Origin: Methylophilaceae bacterium
GTDB taxonomy: Bacteria; Pseudomonadota; Gammaproteobacteria; Burkholderiales; Methylophilaceae
Assembly (NCBI GenBank): GCA_028247015.1
Contig: JAOKFJ010000011.1
Location: forward strand, 1-33,800
Length of the DNA: 33,800 nucleotides
Direction: 5' to 3'
Of the stretch, positions 1-8,350 are shown piece by piece (the stretch's first letter is position 1; every line of letters begins with the position of its first letter). The notes under the pieces are model-generated. The model was not told where the DNA came from and made no database searches. It saw nothing but the letters and a program-made list of their open reading frames with translations. Both the position numbers and the translations under genes were made by a program.

Positions 1-415
1 AAAAGAATTTATTACTAAGGTCGTAATGCCGTGCAATATTTTTTTTACTTCCATAAAGTGAATTTCTATTTAATGCATGTAATATTCTTAGAATTGGGGC
101 AATCAGAATTTTAAATGGGCCTTCAATAGAGTCCATAGTTGATTGATTACGTGCCATCAACTGTATTACTTTAGTTATATTTTTTGATGACCATGATTTA
201 TGAATATAAGCCTCGCTTGCCCCTATAGAGCCACCAAGAAGAATTTCTGTATAAAAACTTGGATTGAAGACTTTGATTTCAGCTTTTAGGGTGCTTTCAT
301 CGCCAAATTTATAAACTTTATTGCCTTCAGTAATTAAAAGTTTTCCATTAGAAATATTGTTTAAATTTCTAAACACTATTTTTTTTGAAAATTTGTTTAT
401 ATATTCTCTAATCAT
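1..415 (-). CDS. CFA-synthase family methyltransferase, N-terminal part (truncated by window edge)
   Basis: This is the N-terminal 138 codons of a SAM-dependent methyltransferase of the cyclopropane-fatty-acyl-phospholipid synthase family, running off the left edge. The start ATG (415-413) overlaps the stop of the DUF1365 gene as ATGA, so it is the next cistron of the minus-strand lipid operon. The visible part is the family's N-terminal substrate-binding region. It ends with NIARHYDLSNKFF, which matches the conserved entry to the SAM domain in CFA synthases (HYDLGNxFF). By family knowledge the enzyme would add a methylene or methyl group from SAM across the double bond of membrane acyl chains. 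The catalytic half lies outside the window, so the exact product cannot be judged. It is a separate gene from the shorter CFA-like methyltransferase at the head of the same operon. Confidence 0.85.
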   Translation of the reverse strand, partial: MIREYINKFSKKIVFRNLNNISNGKLLITEGNKVYKFGDESTLKAEIKVFNPSFYTEILLGGSIGASEAYIHKSWSSKNITKVIQLMARNQSTMDSIEGPFKILIAPILRILHALNRNSLYGSKKNIARHYDLSNKFF

Positions 416-1143
416 GGGTGTGGGTAGAACCTTACTCTTTTTATAAATAATATTAATGCATTAAAATAAATTAGAGCAATTGATTTAATTGACATTGGTA
501 GAGATAAAAATAGAATTTTATTTAGCGTAAAATTATTCCATGCTTTCTTTGTCATTTTAAGAGTAGCGTTAAATACTAATTTATCATTATGGTAACTGTC
601 CATTGAGACAAAAAGAAAGTCTTTGGGGGGGCTAAATACCCAACTATAATTTATGTTCATCGGCATGAATGGTGAGACATGAAACTCTTTATCAAATTCA
701 AACTTCTTAGACATTGATGGCTTATTTCTGCAGTCATGAACATATGCATATTTTTCATCCCATGGGGTATTTGTGATGTGAGTTACAATTGCCTGAATAT
801 TCGATGATTCATCAAAGCAGTAATAAAAGCTTACAGGGTTAAACGCAAAGCCAAAGTAACGGATAGTTGTTAATACAAAAACTTTTCCTTTATGCTTTAA
901 ATTAATTTCTTTTAACAATAAAGTCTGAATCGAATTTTTAATTGATTTTCTTTTTTCCCCATAAAAATCTGATCGATAAAAGGATGCAAGGTTAGGTTTA
1001 TTATAGCCCCAAAATAATTTTCCTAAGAATGCATCCTGAAGTTCATCAAGATCTAGGAATAGCATATTAGTTTTATAAATAAATTTATGTGGTTTTGATG
1101 AAAACCGTGTGTGTAAAATTGTTCCTTGGTAGATTGCATGCAT
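412..1143 (-). CDS. DUF1365 family protein
   Basis: This 243-residue protein belongs to DUF1365. It shows the family's opening (YQGTILHTRFSSKPHKFIYK), the block RYFGFAFNPVSFYYCFD near residue 95, and the later HVSPFMPMN motif. No biochemical activity is firmly assigned to the family. It recurs beside FAD amine-oxidase-like proteins and CFA-type methyltransferases, and that arrangement is seen here: the FAD gene ends 1 base upstream and the partial CFA-type gene overlaps its stop by 4 bases. The inferred role is a step in modification of membrane fatty acids. The C-terminus (about residues 205-235) is hydrophobic and basic and may touch the membrane. Confidence 0.9.
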   Translation of the reverse strand: MHAIYQGTILHTRFSSKPHKFIYKTNMLFLDLDELQDAFLGKLFWGYNKPNLASFYRSDFYGEKRKSIKNSIQTLLLKEINLKHKGKVFVLTTIRYFGFAFNPVSFYYCFDESSNIQAIVTHITNTPWDEKYAYVHDCRNKPSMSKKFEFDKEFHVSPFMPMNINYSWVFSPPKDFLFVSMDSYHNDKLVFNATLKMTKKAWNNFTLNKILFLSLPMSIKSIALIYFNALILFIKRVRFYPHP

Positions 1144-1144
1144 A

Positions 1145-2386
1145 TTAATTTATCAGTTTATTTAGTTGATTTACCACATCATATGCGCTTTTGACTCCGT
1201 CCTCATGAAATCCATTCCCCCAGTACGCACCAGCATAAAATGTTCGGTTTACTCCTGAGATCAAGTGATGTTTTTTTTGTGCATTAATGCCATCAATGTT
1301 AAACGTAGGGTGTGAATAATTTAATTTTTTTATGATTTTTTTTGGGTCAATATTACTTTTTGGGTTTAATGTTACAAGAACAGGACTTTCACTTTTAATA
1401 TTTTGAAGTATATTCATATTGTATGTCAGAGATATAGGTTCATGGCTTTTGTTATCGATATTATAGTTCCATGCAGCCCATGATAATTTATGTTTTGGCA
1501 TAATTGATGCGTCAGTATGCAAATAAACATCATTATCAGCATAGGGTATTGAGCCTAATAATTCTTTTTCAACATAGCTCGTATCTTTTATTAGTTTTAA
1601 AGCTTCGTTGCTATGACAAGCCATGAATAAATAATCAAAGTTCTCGCTACCTTGATTGTGATGAATAATGACTTTATTTTCCATCCGCTCAATAAATCTT
1701 ATATTAGAATTCAGTTTTATTGAATTAATAAATGGCTCACATAGTTTTTTAACATAAGATTCTGATCCTCCAGTAATTGTTAGCCATTGGGGCCTATCAT
1801 TGATATTGAGCATGCCATGGTTATGAAAAAATTTTACGAAAAACTTGGCTGGAAAGTTAAGCATAGTTTCTATATTAGATGACCAGATTGCTGAACCCAT
1901 AGGCAATATATAATGTTTTGAAAAGTAGCTAGAGTAATTATGATTAGCTAAATAATCACCTAATGTTATTTCTTCTTTAGTACTAAGTAGCTCAAGAGCT
2001 TTTTTATTGAAGCGAAAAATTTCTAGAACCATCTTAATAAACTTAAAATTGAATAAGTTTTTTCTTTGAGAAAATAAAGTGTTTAGATTTGTGCCATTGT
2101 ATTCAAGGCCAGACAGTTTTGAAAAGACACTAAAACTCATATTACTGTCTTCGTAATCAACGCCTAATTTATCGAGTAGTGATGTAAATAATGGGTAAGT
2201 TTTTTTGTTGAAAACAATAAACCCTGTATCGACAGAAATAGTCTTATCTTCTATCTGAATTTTGTGGGTATGAGAATGGCCACCAATTCGGTCATTCTTT
2301 TCGAATAATGTAATTTTATGTTCTTTATGAAGAAGATGAGCAATAGCATTACCGGAGATGCCGGCTCCAACTATAGCTATTTTCAT
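1145..2386 (-). CDS. FAD-dependent amine-oxidase-like oxidoreductase
   Basis: This is a 413-residue flavoprotein. The N-terminal dinucleotide-binding motif GAGISG (residues 7-12) is followed by an acidic strand end (LFEKNDRIGGHSHTH), typical of the NAD(P)-binding-8/amine oxidase superfamily. The C-terminus YAGAYWGNGFHEDGVKSA is the usual FAD-contacting closing motif of this subfamily. Members sit next to DUF1365 and CFA-type enzymes and are thought to oxidise or desaturate lipid acyl chains. In Rhodobacter, flavin-linked and methylase steps of this general kind contribute to methylated furan fatty acids. Whether this protein does so is inference. Its stop is 1 base from the DUF1365 start, and its own ATG shares one base with the desaturase stop (TAATG), so translation is probably coupled. 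Confidence 0.88.
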   Translation of the reverse strand: MKIAIVGAGISGNAIAHLLHKEHKITLFEKNDRIGGHSHTHKIQIEDKTISVDTGFIVFNKKTYPLFTSLLDKLGVDYEDSNMSFSVFSKLSGLEYNGTNLNTLFSQRKNLFNFKFIKMVLEIFRFNKKALELLSTKEEITLGDYLANHNYSSYFSKHYILPMGSAIWSSNIETMLNFPAKFFVKFFHNHGMLNINDRPQWLTITGGSESYVKKLCEPFINSIKLNSNIRFIERMENKVIIHHNQGSENFDYLFMACHSNEALKLIKDTSYVEKELLGSIPYADNDVYLHTDASIMPKHKLSWAAWNYNIDNKSHEPISLTYNMNILQNIKSESPVLVTLNPKSNIDPKKIIKKLNYSHPTFNIDGINAQKKHHLISGVNRTFYAGAYWGNGFHEDGVKSAYDVVNQLNKLIN

Positions 2387-3354
2387 TATTGGTTAATAGA
2401 TTTTTTAGGGTTATTAATTTGATTTGATTCCCTAATATTATTGGACACAGTTCTTACATCCCATATCAAGCCGAATAACGACATTAATTTTAGAAGGTAA
2501 TAGGTAATATCAATTTCCCACCAATAGAACCCTTGGCGAGCTGAGCCTGGGAAATGATGATGATTATTATGCCAACCCTCACCGAATGTAAGTAAGGCGA
2601 TAAAAAAATTATTTTTACTTTCATCCTCAGTTTTATATCGAGGCTTTCCCCAAAGATGAGCTACTGAATTTACAAGAAACGTAGAGTGATATAAAACAAC
2701 TGTTGACAATACAAATCCCCATGACAGCAACTGTAGGCCGTTAGTATCTAAATTAGGGTGATTTGCATACAAATATTCACCAAAGAAATAGAGGGATACG
2801 CATGTCATGATAGGTACAATTACATCAAAACGATCAATTAACCTTAATTCCGGGTAGCGAGATAGTTCCTTTACCATTTTTGTATGAGTAAGAAAATTAG
2901 CTTTCGTTAGAAACCATCCTGTGTGACTCCAAAAGAAACTGTGTGCCTTTGGTGAATGTTTGTCATTTATTGTGTCGGAATGCATATGATGTTCTCGGTG
3001 ATGAGCGGCCCACCAAATTGGACCTCTTTGAACTGCTGAGGCACCTACAATAGCGAAGATTAACTGCATTAGTCGACTTGTTTTAAAGGTTTTATGGGAA
3101 AAATAACGATGATAGAAGCCAGTAATAGCAAACATTCTAATGGCGTACATTAATATGAATACTACAATTGCAGCTTTGCTTACCCCGACAAAAAATAGAG
3201 ATATAAGAGAAAGGTGAATAATGATGTAGGGAATAACTCTTGCCCAATCAATTTCTTTTCCGTGCAGGTTGATGTTGAGATATTTTGTTTCAACAACCCT
3301 ATTGTCAAACCAGCCAACAAAGTAACGTATTAAATGTTTTGATAAGCGGATCAT
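2386..3354 (-). CDS. Membrane acyl-CoA/acyl-lipid delta-9-type fatty acid desaturase
   Basis: This is a 322-residue integral-membrane di-iron desaturase. All three His boxes are intact: HRYFSH (82-87), HHREHHMH (118-125) and HNNHHH (262-267). They carry the acyl-CoA desaturase context GFYHRYFSHKTF and GEGWHNNHHHFPGSARQG. Hydrophobic stretches near residues 42-58, 60-80, 95-110 and 175-230 fit the usual four transmembrane segments. It would use O2 and an electron donor to insert a cis double bond, producing the substrate that CFA-type methyltransferases need. It lies in the middle of the operon, with ATGA overlap to the lipocalin gene upstream and one-base overlap with the FAD gene downstream. 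Confidence 0.93.
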   Translation of the reverse strand: MIRLSKHLIRYFVGWFDNRVVETKYLNINLHGKEIDWARVIPYIIIHLSLISLFFVGVSKAAIVVFILMYAIRMFAITGFYHRYFSHKTFKTSRLMQLIFAIVGASAVQRGPIWWAAHHREHHMHSDTINDKHSPKAHSFFWSHTGWFLTKANFLTHTKMVKELSRYPELRLIDRFDVIVPIMTCVSLYFFGEYLYANHPNLDTNGLQLLSWGFVLSTVVLYHSTFLVNSVAHLWGKPRYKTEDESKNNFFIALLTFGEGWHNNHHHFPGSARQGFYWWEIDITYYLLKLMSLFGLIWDVRTVSNNIRESNQINNPKKSINQ

Positions 3355-3869
3355 TGATGCGGAACCATTCTAAGTAGGTCGGTGTTATAGCCTAAAGCGC
3401 TTATGTGAGCCATTATCTTATCGAGCTCTGGTTTATCTATCACATTACCCCTTGACATTATCCATACATAATCAAGCGCATCACGAGCTATTACAGTTGT
3501 TTTGTAGTCATTATCTAGATAAGTTATTTTATATTGAGACTTAATTGGCCATATAAACTGCATATCCCATTGGGCGTTATTTGAGCCTTTTATAATAAAG
3601 CCTTTTGGGTTATATATTTTCTTTTGCCCCTCAAGAGAGCCTTTATTGAAAGTAAACGTTGTAGCAATGGTGCCATCATTATTAAGCTTATAGGATTCAA
3701 TTGCGTTATAAGCTTCTTTTTCGATAAACGTAGGTATATGTGCGATCACATACCATGAGCCCATAAACTCATTTATGTTGACTTGATCAACAGTTTTTAG
3801 GCTAACTGAGTTCATTGAGCAACCAGAGATAAAAAAAAATACAAAAAAAATTCTTTTTAAAACAATCAT
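3351..3869 (-). CDS. blc: Blc-like outer-membrane lipocalin lipoprotein
   Basis: This 172-residue lipocalin has a lipoprotein signal peptide. A hydrophobic stretch ends in the lipobox ISGC, with the acylated Cys at about residue 17. The lipocalin GxW motif appears as GSWYVIAHIP (about 37-46), and the C-terminal strand and helix region (VWIMSRG, then PELDKIMAHISALGY) matches bacterial Blc. Blc binds fatty acids or lysophospholipids at the outer membrane and is generally stress- and envelope-associated. Here it is embedded in the lipid-modification operon: the stop overlaps the desaturase ATG by 4 bases, and a 13-base gap separates it from DUF6134. This supports a role in handling or repairing the modified lipids. 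Confidence 0.9.
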   Translation of the reverse strand: MIVLKRIFFVFFFISGCSMNSVSLKTVDQVNINEFMGSWYVIAHIPTFIEKEAYNAIESYKLNNDGTIATTFTFNKGSLEGQKKIYNPKGFIIKGSNNAQWDMQFIWPIKSQYKITYLDNDYKTTVIARDALDYVWIMSRGNVIDKPELDKIMAHISALGYNTDLLRMVPHQ

Positions 3870-3882
3870 ATATAATAAGTAA

Positions 3883-4509
3883 TTAAATTAATTTATAGAA
3901 AATATCACCTATTGGTGTTGGTGATTTTAAGCCAACCCAATTCATTTTTTCATCGTACCAAAGTTCAATTACTAGACGCTCATTTCCTTCCTTAGTTCCT
4001 TTTAAAACATAGTGATTTGTTATTATCTCGCGACCTTTAATTATCAATGATTCTTGTTTAATTAATGTTGTTTCGATATCAAGCCATTCTGCATTTTGTG
4101 AATTAAGGAGCTTTGTTTGTTTTAGTATATTTGGATCCCAATAAGCAAATGTCATAATACAAGGGGGGAGGGATTCGCTAAGTTTGTTTGTTTTAATAAG
4201 AAATTCATTGTCTTTTAAAAGACCATTCACCTCATAAATTTTTCCATCATCATCTGTTTTACTGACAATTTTAGTCAAACATCCCTGAGCCCATAATTCC
4301 TCTGATACATGTTTGTAGTATATATCCATAAACATAAATTCAATATGAAAATCAGCAGAACTGACTGTTTTTTTATTATCAACTTTGAATGTATGCTGGC
4401 CTATAACTTTATCATTCAGAATTGCATTAAATTTCCACTCTTGAGCCATCATATTTGTGGAGGTAATTAGCAGCAGGATAAGTAAGTAAGCTATTTTTTG
4501 GGGGGCCAT
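3883..4509 (-). CDS. DUF6134 family exported protein
   Basis: This 208-residue protein has a Sec signal peptide: a basic start, a leucine-rich core at about 7-17, and likely cleavage after the Ala of MMAQ. The mature part has the DUF6134 pattern: WKFNAILNDKVIGQHTF at the start of the first strand, EELWAQGCLTKIVSKTDDDG in the middle, and PPCIMTFAYWDP near residue 115. The family is periplasmic, predicted to be mainly beta-strand, and has no known enzymatic function. It is repeatedly found beside DUF1295, lipocalin and CFA-type genes. Its ATG lies 19 bases inside the 3' end of the DUF1295 gene. Confidence 0.8.
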   Translation of the reverse strand: MAPQKIAYLLILLLITSTNMMAQEWKFNAILNDKVIGQHTFKVDNKKTVSSADFHIEFMFMDIYYKHVSEELWAQGCLTKIVSKTDDDGKIYEVNGLLKDNEFLIKTNKLSESLPPCIMTFAYWDPNILKQTKLLNSQNAEWLDIETTLIKQESLIIKGREIITNHYVLKGTKEGNERLVIELWYDEKMNWVGLKSPTPIGDIFYKLI

Positions 4510-5252
4510 GGGACAAAGCTCGATGTTTGTTGAACGTAGACTTTATAGCCAGGGCGTCTACTCGCAATAGTGCTTTCCATTCTCCCAATGCCAGAAAATT
4601 TAAGAAGTAGCCACGTCATGAGAATGGGTGAAAAAATTGCAATTAGATAACCAGACCCAAAAGAAACAATATAAAAGCCCCACCAAATTAAGAATTCACC
4701 AAAATAGTTTGGATGTCTTGAGTATCGCCATAAACCTTTGTCTAGAACCCCTTTTTGATTAGCCTTGACAAATTGTTTAAGCTGATAGTCCGCTACCGTT
4801 TCATATAATATACCAAATACAATAATTCCTAATCCAACTATATCAAGCGTGCCAAAAGAGTGACTGCTGATAGCTACGGCAATAAGCGGCATGGATATGA
4901 TCATAGCTAATACAGCCTGGAATATAAATATTATATACAAGCTCTTGAATTTAAAATTCGGTTCATTTTTTTTCCTAATTTCCTGATACCGAATATCTTC
5001 TTGAGAACCAAAGTTTCGGAATGAAAGATATGCTGTAAGCCTTGCTGACCAAATCAAAAGTAGAAAGAAGACTGCTGTATTCTGATATGTAAGCAACTGT
5101 ATTTCTTGCATTGCTGTAATGTAGCCTACAACAAAAAAAATACTCCACATACTATCTACATGCGTTACGTTTTTAGTTATTAAACTGACTACCCAACCAA
5201 GGACTGCAAAAAGAAATAAGTAACCGGCTATATGAATATAAATATCAATCAT
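4491..5252 (-). CDS. DUF1295 family membrane protein (steroid 5-alpha-reductase-like fold)
   Basis: This 253-residue polytopic membrane protein has about six to seven hydrophobic segments. The C-terminal motif WRYSRHPNYFGEFLIWWGFYI (about 178-198) is diagnostic of DUF1295 and the wider 3-oxo-5-alpha-steroid 4-dehydrogenase/isoprenylcysteine methyltransferase-like fold, where the RHPNY segment binds a cofactor. By family it would be a membrane reductase or methyltransferase acting on lipids, and the true substrate is unknown. It overlaps its upstream neighbour DUF2878 as ATGA and its downstream neighbour DUF6134 by 19 bases. Confidence 0.88.
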   Translation of the reverse strand: MIDIYIHIAGYLFLFAVLGWVVSLITKNVTHVDSMWSIFFVVGYITAMQEIQLLTYQNTAVFFLLLIWSARLTAYLSFRNFGSQEDIRYQEIRKKNEPNFKFKSLYIIFIFQAVLAMIISMPLIAVAISSHSFGTLDIVGLGIIVFGILYETVADYQLKQFVKANQKGVLDKGLWRYSRHPNYFGEFLIWWGFYIVSFGSGYLIAIFSPILMTWLLLKFSGIGRMESTIASRRPGYKVYVQQTSSFVPWPPKK

Positions 5253-5749
5253 TTTTTTTCAGATAAATAAACTAGTAGGGGGGTAATAAATGCCCACCCG
5301 ATAGAAAGTACAAATAGTGTCTGGGTTTCAGTGATAGTTATAGCACCTAATTTTTCTCCCGCAATATATGCTAAAGGCCCACCAATTACCCCAAATAATC
5401 CAGCTAAAAGAATGCGTCCCTTAAGCCAGCTAAGGCTATGGTTCAAAGTCATTGCAAACATTATCCAAAGAATTATTATCCATAATGGTGTTAGTGGGTA
5501 AGGCCATACAGGGCTACTGTATAAAATAAGATTGTTATATTGTATTATTCCATCAAAGACAAAGCCTGCAATACCCGCATAAAAAAATAATTTTATATCA
5601 TCCATACGATTTGGAATAATTTTCAGATGAACTATGATAATAATTACTGAAAAAATTAATGCTTCTATTATTCTCTCGTAAGCCGCCCCTAAAATAAGAG
5701 CAAACCACCCAGCCTGAAATAAAACAAAATTGATTAATTTAGATTTCAT
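5249..5749 (-). CDS. DUF2878 family inner-membrane protein
   Basis: This 166-residue, almost entirely hydrophobic protein has four to five transmembrane segments. The opening (LINFVLFQAGWFALILGAA) and the central YSSPVWPYPLTPLWIIILWIMF region match DUF2878, a family of small membrane proteins routinely found in CFA/DUF1365/lipocalin operons. No function is established. Its start overlaps the stop of the CFA-like methyltransferase by 4 bases, and its stop overlaps the DUF1295 start by 4 bases. Stoichiometric co-translation in the lipid operon is therefore likely. Confidence 0.85.
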   Translation of the reverse strand: MKSKLINFVLFQAGWFALILGAAYERIIEALIFSVIIIIVHLKIIPNRMDDIKLFFYAGIAGFVFDGIIQYNNLILYSSPVWPYPLTPLWIIILWIMFAMTLNHSLSWLKGRILLAGLFGVIGGPLAYIAGEKLGAITITETQTLFVLSIGWAFITPLLVYLSEKK

Positions 5750-6777
5750 TTTTTAAATAAATAATGGGAAACTCGCCACTCATCTCCGTCGTTATAGCCC
5801 CAAAGTTCAGCACATGCCATAAAAAATATTCTCCACCGTTGCAGCCATTTCTTCGCATCATTTTTGCCATATATAGACTCTAATGTTTGTATAGCTTTTT
5901 TATTATTTTTATCGATATTATCGAGCCATGCATTGGCTGTCTTTTCATAATGCACTCCTGACCATGACCACTGTTTTTCAATCTTCAATTTATCTTGAAA
6001 GTGAAGCGGTAGGTCTTCACTCGGCATCATTCCACCTGAAAAAAAATACTGACTCATCCAATCGTCTTTATCTTGAACTTCGAATAGATAAGGTTGTGAC
6101 TTATGAACAAATATATGCATGAAAAACATACCTTTATGTTTGAGCCACCCAGAGATTTTTTCAAACAATTTCCGATGGTTTCGCATGTGCTCTATCATTT
6201 CTACAGATACTACTCGGTCATATTTCTTGTTAGTCGTAAAAGTATTTATATCACAAGTTATTACTTCTATATTTTTAAGCTTCCTTAATTTTGCTTGAGA
6301 TAATATATAAGCACGTTGTGAGGATGAATTTGATACAGCTGTAATGGAACTTTTAGGATAATTTTTAGCCATCCAGAGAGTGAGTGATCCCCAGCCACAA
6401 CCAAGCTCTAGTATACTCAAGCCGTTCTCAAGATTTGCGTGGCTACATGTTTTTTTTAAAGCTAACTTCTCAGCCTGTTCAAGATTATTTGTTTGCTCCT
6501 CCCAGAAGCAAGCACTGTATTTTTTATGTCTTCCTAAGCAAAGATTATAAAATTCAGCAGGAACTTCGTAATGCTGTTCATTTGCCAATTCTGGAACTAA
6601 AGCAATTGGAGACTTATCCATTGCATTGATAAAATCTTGCTTTATTTTTTGCCTTTCTTCGGGAGTATCTTTTAAGAGTAAATGTAATCTTTTTTTAAGG
6701 AGATTCCTGATACCAAACCTTATTAAGGGGTCTGGTAAAAGCTTATTTTCAGCAAGTTTTATTAATGTCGTAATCAT
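5746..6777 (-). CDS. CFA-synthase-like SAM methyltransferase (first gene of lipid operon)
   Basis: This is a 343-residue class I SAM methyltransferase of the Mycolic_PCS/CFA superfamily. The SAM-binding motif I is LELGCGWGSLTLWMA (about residues 124-138). The approach HYEVPAEFYNLCLGRHKKYSACFW and the tail FFMACAELWGYNDGDEWRVSHYLF are typical of the subgroup sometimes called coclaurine-N-methyltransferase-like. An open frame extends to a TTG at 6810. I prefer the ATG at 6777 because the family normally begins right before a segment like LIKLAENKLLPDPLIRFGIR. It is the promoter-proximal gene of the nine-gene minus-strand cluster. The likely role is methylation of unsaturated membrane fatty acids. 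Confidence 0.88.
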   Translation of the reverse strand: MITTLIKLAENKLLPDPLIRFGIRNLLKKRLHLLLKDTPEERQKIKQDFINAMDKSPIALVPELANEQHYEVPAEFYNLCLGRHKKYSACFWEEQTNNLEQAEKLALKKTCSHANLENGLSILELGCGWGSLTLWMAKNYPKSSITAVSNSSSQRAYILSQAKLRKLKNIEVITCDINTFTTNKKYDRVVSVEMIEHMRNHRKLFEKISGWLKHKGMFFMHIFVHKSQPYLFEVQDKDDWMSQYFFSGGMMPSEDLPLHFQDKLKIEKQWSWSGVHYEKTANAWLDNIDKNNKKAIQTLESIYGKNDAKKWLQRWRIFFMACAELWGYNDGDEWRVSHYLFKK

Positions 6778-6852
6778 ATTTTTCACGCTGAAATTGGTTT
6801 GTTGATACAAAGTATGACGAAATTAACTAAAAATAGTTTAGATTTAATTAAT

Positions 6853-6928
6853 TGGTGACCCCAAGGGGAGTCGAACCCCTGTTGCCTGGATGAAAACCAG
6901 GTGTCCTAGGCCTCTAGACGATGGGGTC
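6853..6928 (-). tRNA. tRNA-Glu (anticodon UUC)
   Basis: Read on the minus strand, this is a full cloverleaf. The 7-bp acceptor stem is perfect (GACCCCA with TGGGGTC), and the CCTGG/CCAGG anticodon stem closes the loop TTTTCAT with anticodon TTC (6894-6892). The T arm is AGGGGTTCGAACCCCCT-like, and the CCA end is encoded (6855-6853). The D-arm run CGTCTAGAGGCCTAGGACA is typical of bacterial tRNA-Glu. It lies 75 bases upstream of the lipid operon on the same strand. There is no sign of an integrated element or duplicated 3' end nearby. Confidence 0.97.
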
Positions 6929-6982
6929 GTTCTAGAAAGTGAAATATTTTACTACAATATAGAGAAATATATTCATTAAATT

Positions 6983-7426
6983 TCAATTGTTTTGCCTATA
7001 AGGACGTTTTTTTATATTAATAACGCCTTTAGATAAGCTAACTTCTCTTAAAAAACTTAATAAACCAAAAATCAATGTTGCCATTGCAAGGATAAAGAGC
7101 ATTGAAAGATACTGATCTAAATTAAAGTTTACTTCCGTTGCTATAAAGATCATTGCGATTAGAACGCAAATTAATAATGCTGAAATAGTTGTTAGGAGAA
7201 TTGCTATATGAGTCCATCGGGCACGACATATCAATGAGAGAACTTCATCTGCTTTATCTTTCTTTTTTACAAAAAGATTTTCTCCTTCATTAAGCACTCT
7301 AAAACGGTCTACGATCCTTGTTAGACGTGTTGCCATAACAGTTAATATTGCACCTATACCAGTAAGTAAAAAAGCTGGGGCAACAGCCATTTGAATAACA
7401 ATAGCAATTTCACTAAAATCAATCAT
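6983..7426 (-). CDS. DUF2721 family membrane protein
   Basis: This 147-residue protein has three predicted membrane segments (about 10-30, 75-95 and 105-125). The signature run AVAPAFLLTGIGAILTVMATRL followed by TRIVDRFR places it in DUF2721, a widespread uncharacterised inner-membrane family. It follows the 173-residue hypothetical gene on the same strand with a 15-base gap, so the two probably share a transcript. Nothing in the sequence suggests a specific substrate. Confidence 0.85.
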   Translation of the reverse strand: MIDFSEIAIVIQMAVAPAFLLTGIGAILTVMATRLTRIVDRFRVLNEGENLFVKKKDKADEVLSLICRARWTHIAILLTTISALLICVLIAMIFIATEVNFNLDQYLSMLFILAMATLIFGLLSFLREVSLSKGVINIKKRPYRQNN

Positions 7427-7441
7427 AATCAGGCCCTTAAT

Positions 7442-7963
7442 TTAATCATTTTTTAACTGAATTATTTGAAGGCTTGGCTTAACTTGCTCATACAAATCAT
7501 TTAAGAACTTTTGTGTATCCTCAGGGAAAGGTATTTTTTCAAAATAAGCATTAACTGCTGGGCAAATAACGTTTTTGTCACTGCTATTCGTATATTTTTT
7601 TTCAACATCAGTTACCTTACTTGCATTGTCGACATGGAAAATATTTTGCTGGGACCAAATATCATTATCAATACTCTTGATATCAAAGCCAATAAACGAT
7701 GTTTGATCTTCTAGGACGTAAGCAGAAGCCCTTGCAAATGCTGTTGCGTTATATTTTTCTGCTAGAAAATTAACAAAGTAAGCTTCTAATTCCCCATATA
7801 TCCCTTTCCCATTGTTCACCTCTGAAAACATTCCAGTAAATAAAAGGTATTGATTCTTGTGGTCACAGAAGGTGATGACTTTATTGACTGCCTTATGTTC
7901 CAAAACAATGTCTCTATATATATTAGGAAAATCTTTTCTTAAAAATTCGAATGCTTTATTCAT
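7442..7963 (-). CDS. Hypothetical protein, 173 aa
   Basis: I do not recognise this family. It is a soluble, acidic, mixed alpha/beta-looking protein with no signal peptide or membrane segment. Visible traits are a central aromatic-rich stretch (YGELEAYFVNFLAEKYNATAFARASAYVL, 77-105; not a known motif) and two Cys, one near residue 33 and one near residue 134. It is the first gene of a two-gene minus-strand unit with DUF2721 and is divergent from the 65-residue gene at 8065. The ATG start is the only reasonable one. Coding reality is supported by length and spacing. Confidence 0.65.
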   Translation of the reverse strand: MNKAFEFLRKDFPNIYRDIVLEHKAVNKVITFCDHKNQYLLFTGMFSEVNNGKGIYGELEAYFVNFLAEKYNATAFARASAYVLEDQTSFIGFDIKSIDNDIWSQQNIFHVDNASKVTDVEKKYTNSSDKNVICPAVNAYFEKIPFPEDTQKFLNDLYEQVKPSLQIIQLKND

Positions 7964-7988
7964 TTAGTAAATATACCTATAAAGTTAT

Positions 7989-8018
7989 TTGACCTATTAT
8001 ATAATGGGTAGGTAAAAT
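7989..8018 (+). promoter_or_regulatory. Putative sigma-70 promoter for the 65-aa gene
   Basis: TTGACC (7989-7994) and TAAAAT (8013-8018) are separated by 18 bases, and the start codon is 46 bases downstream. The region is very AT-rich, so chance matches are likely and the call is weak. Confidence 0.3.
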
Positions 8019-8064
8019 ATTTAAAAAACATTTATTTTATTAATTTAATTTTTTGAGGTTGATT

Positions 8065-8262
8065 ATGCATACAGAAGAATACACAGAAATGATAATCCAA
8101 ATATCAACACTGCTTGATATTGAGCATGATGAGGTTACGAAATTTCTTGAGCTAATGCTTGATGGATATAATTTTGAAGACGCAGTTAATGCCTGCACAT
8201 TAACTACAGAAGAATGTAAATTAGTCTTAAGTGAAATTCAAAAAAGAAAGCCCAAAGAGTAG
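8065..8262 (+). CDS. Small acidic hypothetical protein, 65 aa
   Basis: This is a 65-residue acidic protein, mostly predicted alpha-helical (for example LDIEHDEVTKFLELMLDGYNFEDAV), with two Cys. No family is recognised. The open frame reaches back to TTG at 8053, but the ATG at 8065 is preceded by GAGG (8055-8058) with 6-base spacing, so I choose that start. It stands alone ahead of the photolyase operon, separated by 153 bases containing an ECF-like promoter. It is therefore probably transcribed independently of the photolyases. Confidence 0.65.
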   Translation: MHTEEYTEMIIQISTLLDIEHDEVTKFLELMLDGYNFEDAVNACTLTTEECKLVLSEIQKRKPKE

Positions 8263-8350
8263 ATGTAGTTTTTATTCTAACTAGTAACTCGTCGTCTCCT
8301 GTTTTGGCTTTTCACCTTTTTTTAGCTCACTAAATTATATTTCGGGAAGT

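Noticed and set aside
5928-6629. Three plus-strand ORFs over the CFA-like methyltransferase
   Set aside because: They are antisense shadows of a clearly recognised minus-strand gene, and none resembles a protein family.
6780-6815. Minus-strand ACTTTGT-ATCAACAA resembling the 13835 ECF-like promoter ahead of the lipid operon
   Set aside because: The -35 lacks GAAC, a one-base insertion is needed, and the -10 would lie about 8 bases from the chosen ATG.
6853-6928. tRNA-Glu as an integration site for a mobile element
   Set aside because: No integrase, no repeated tRNA 3' end, and ordinary genes on both sides.
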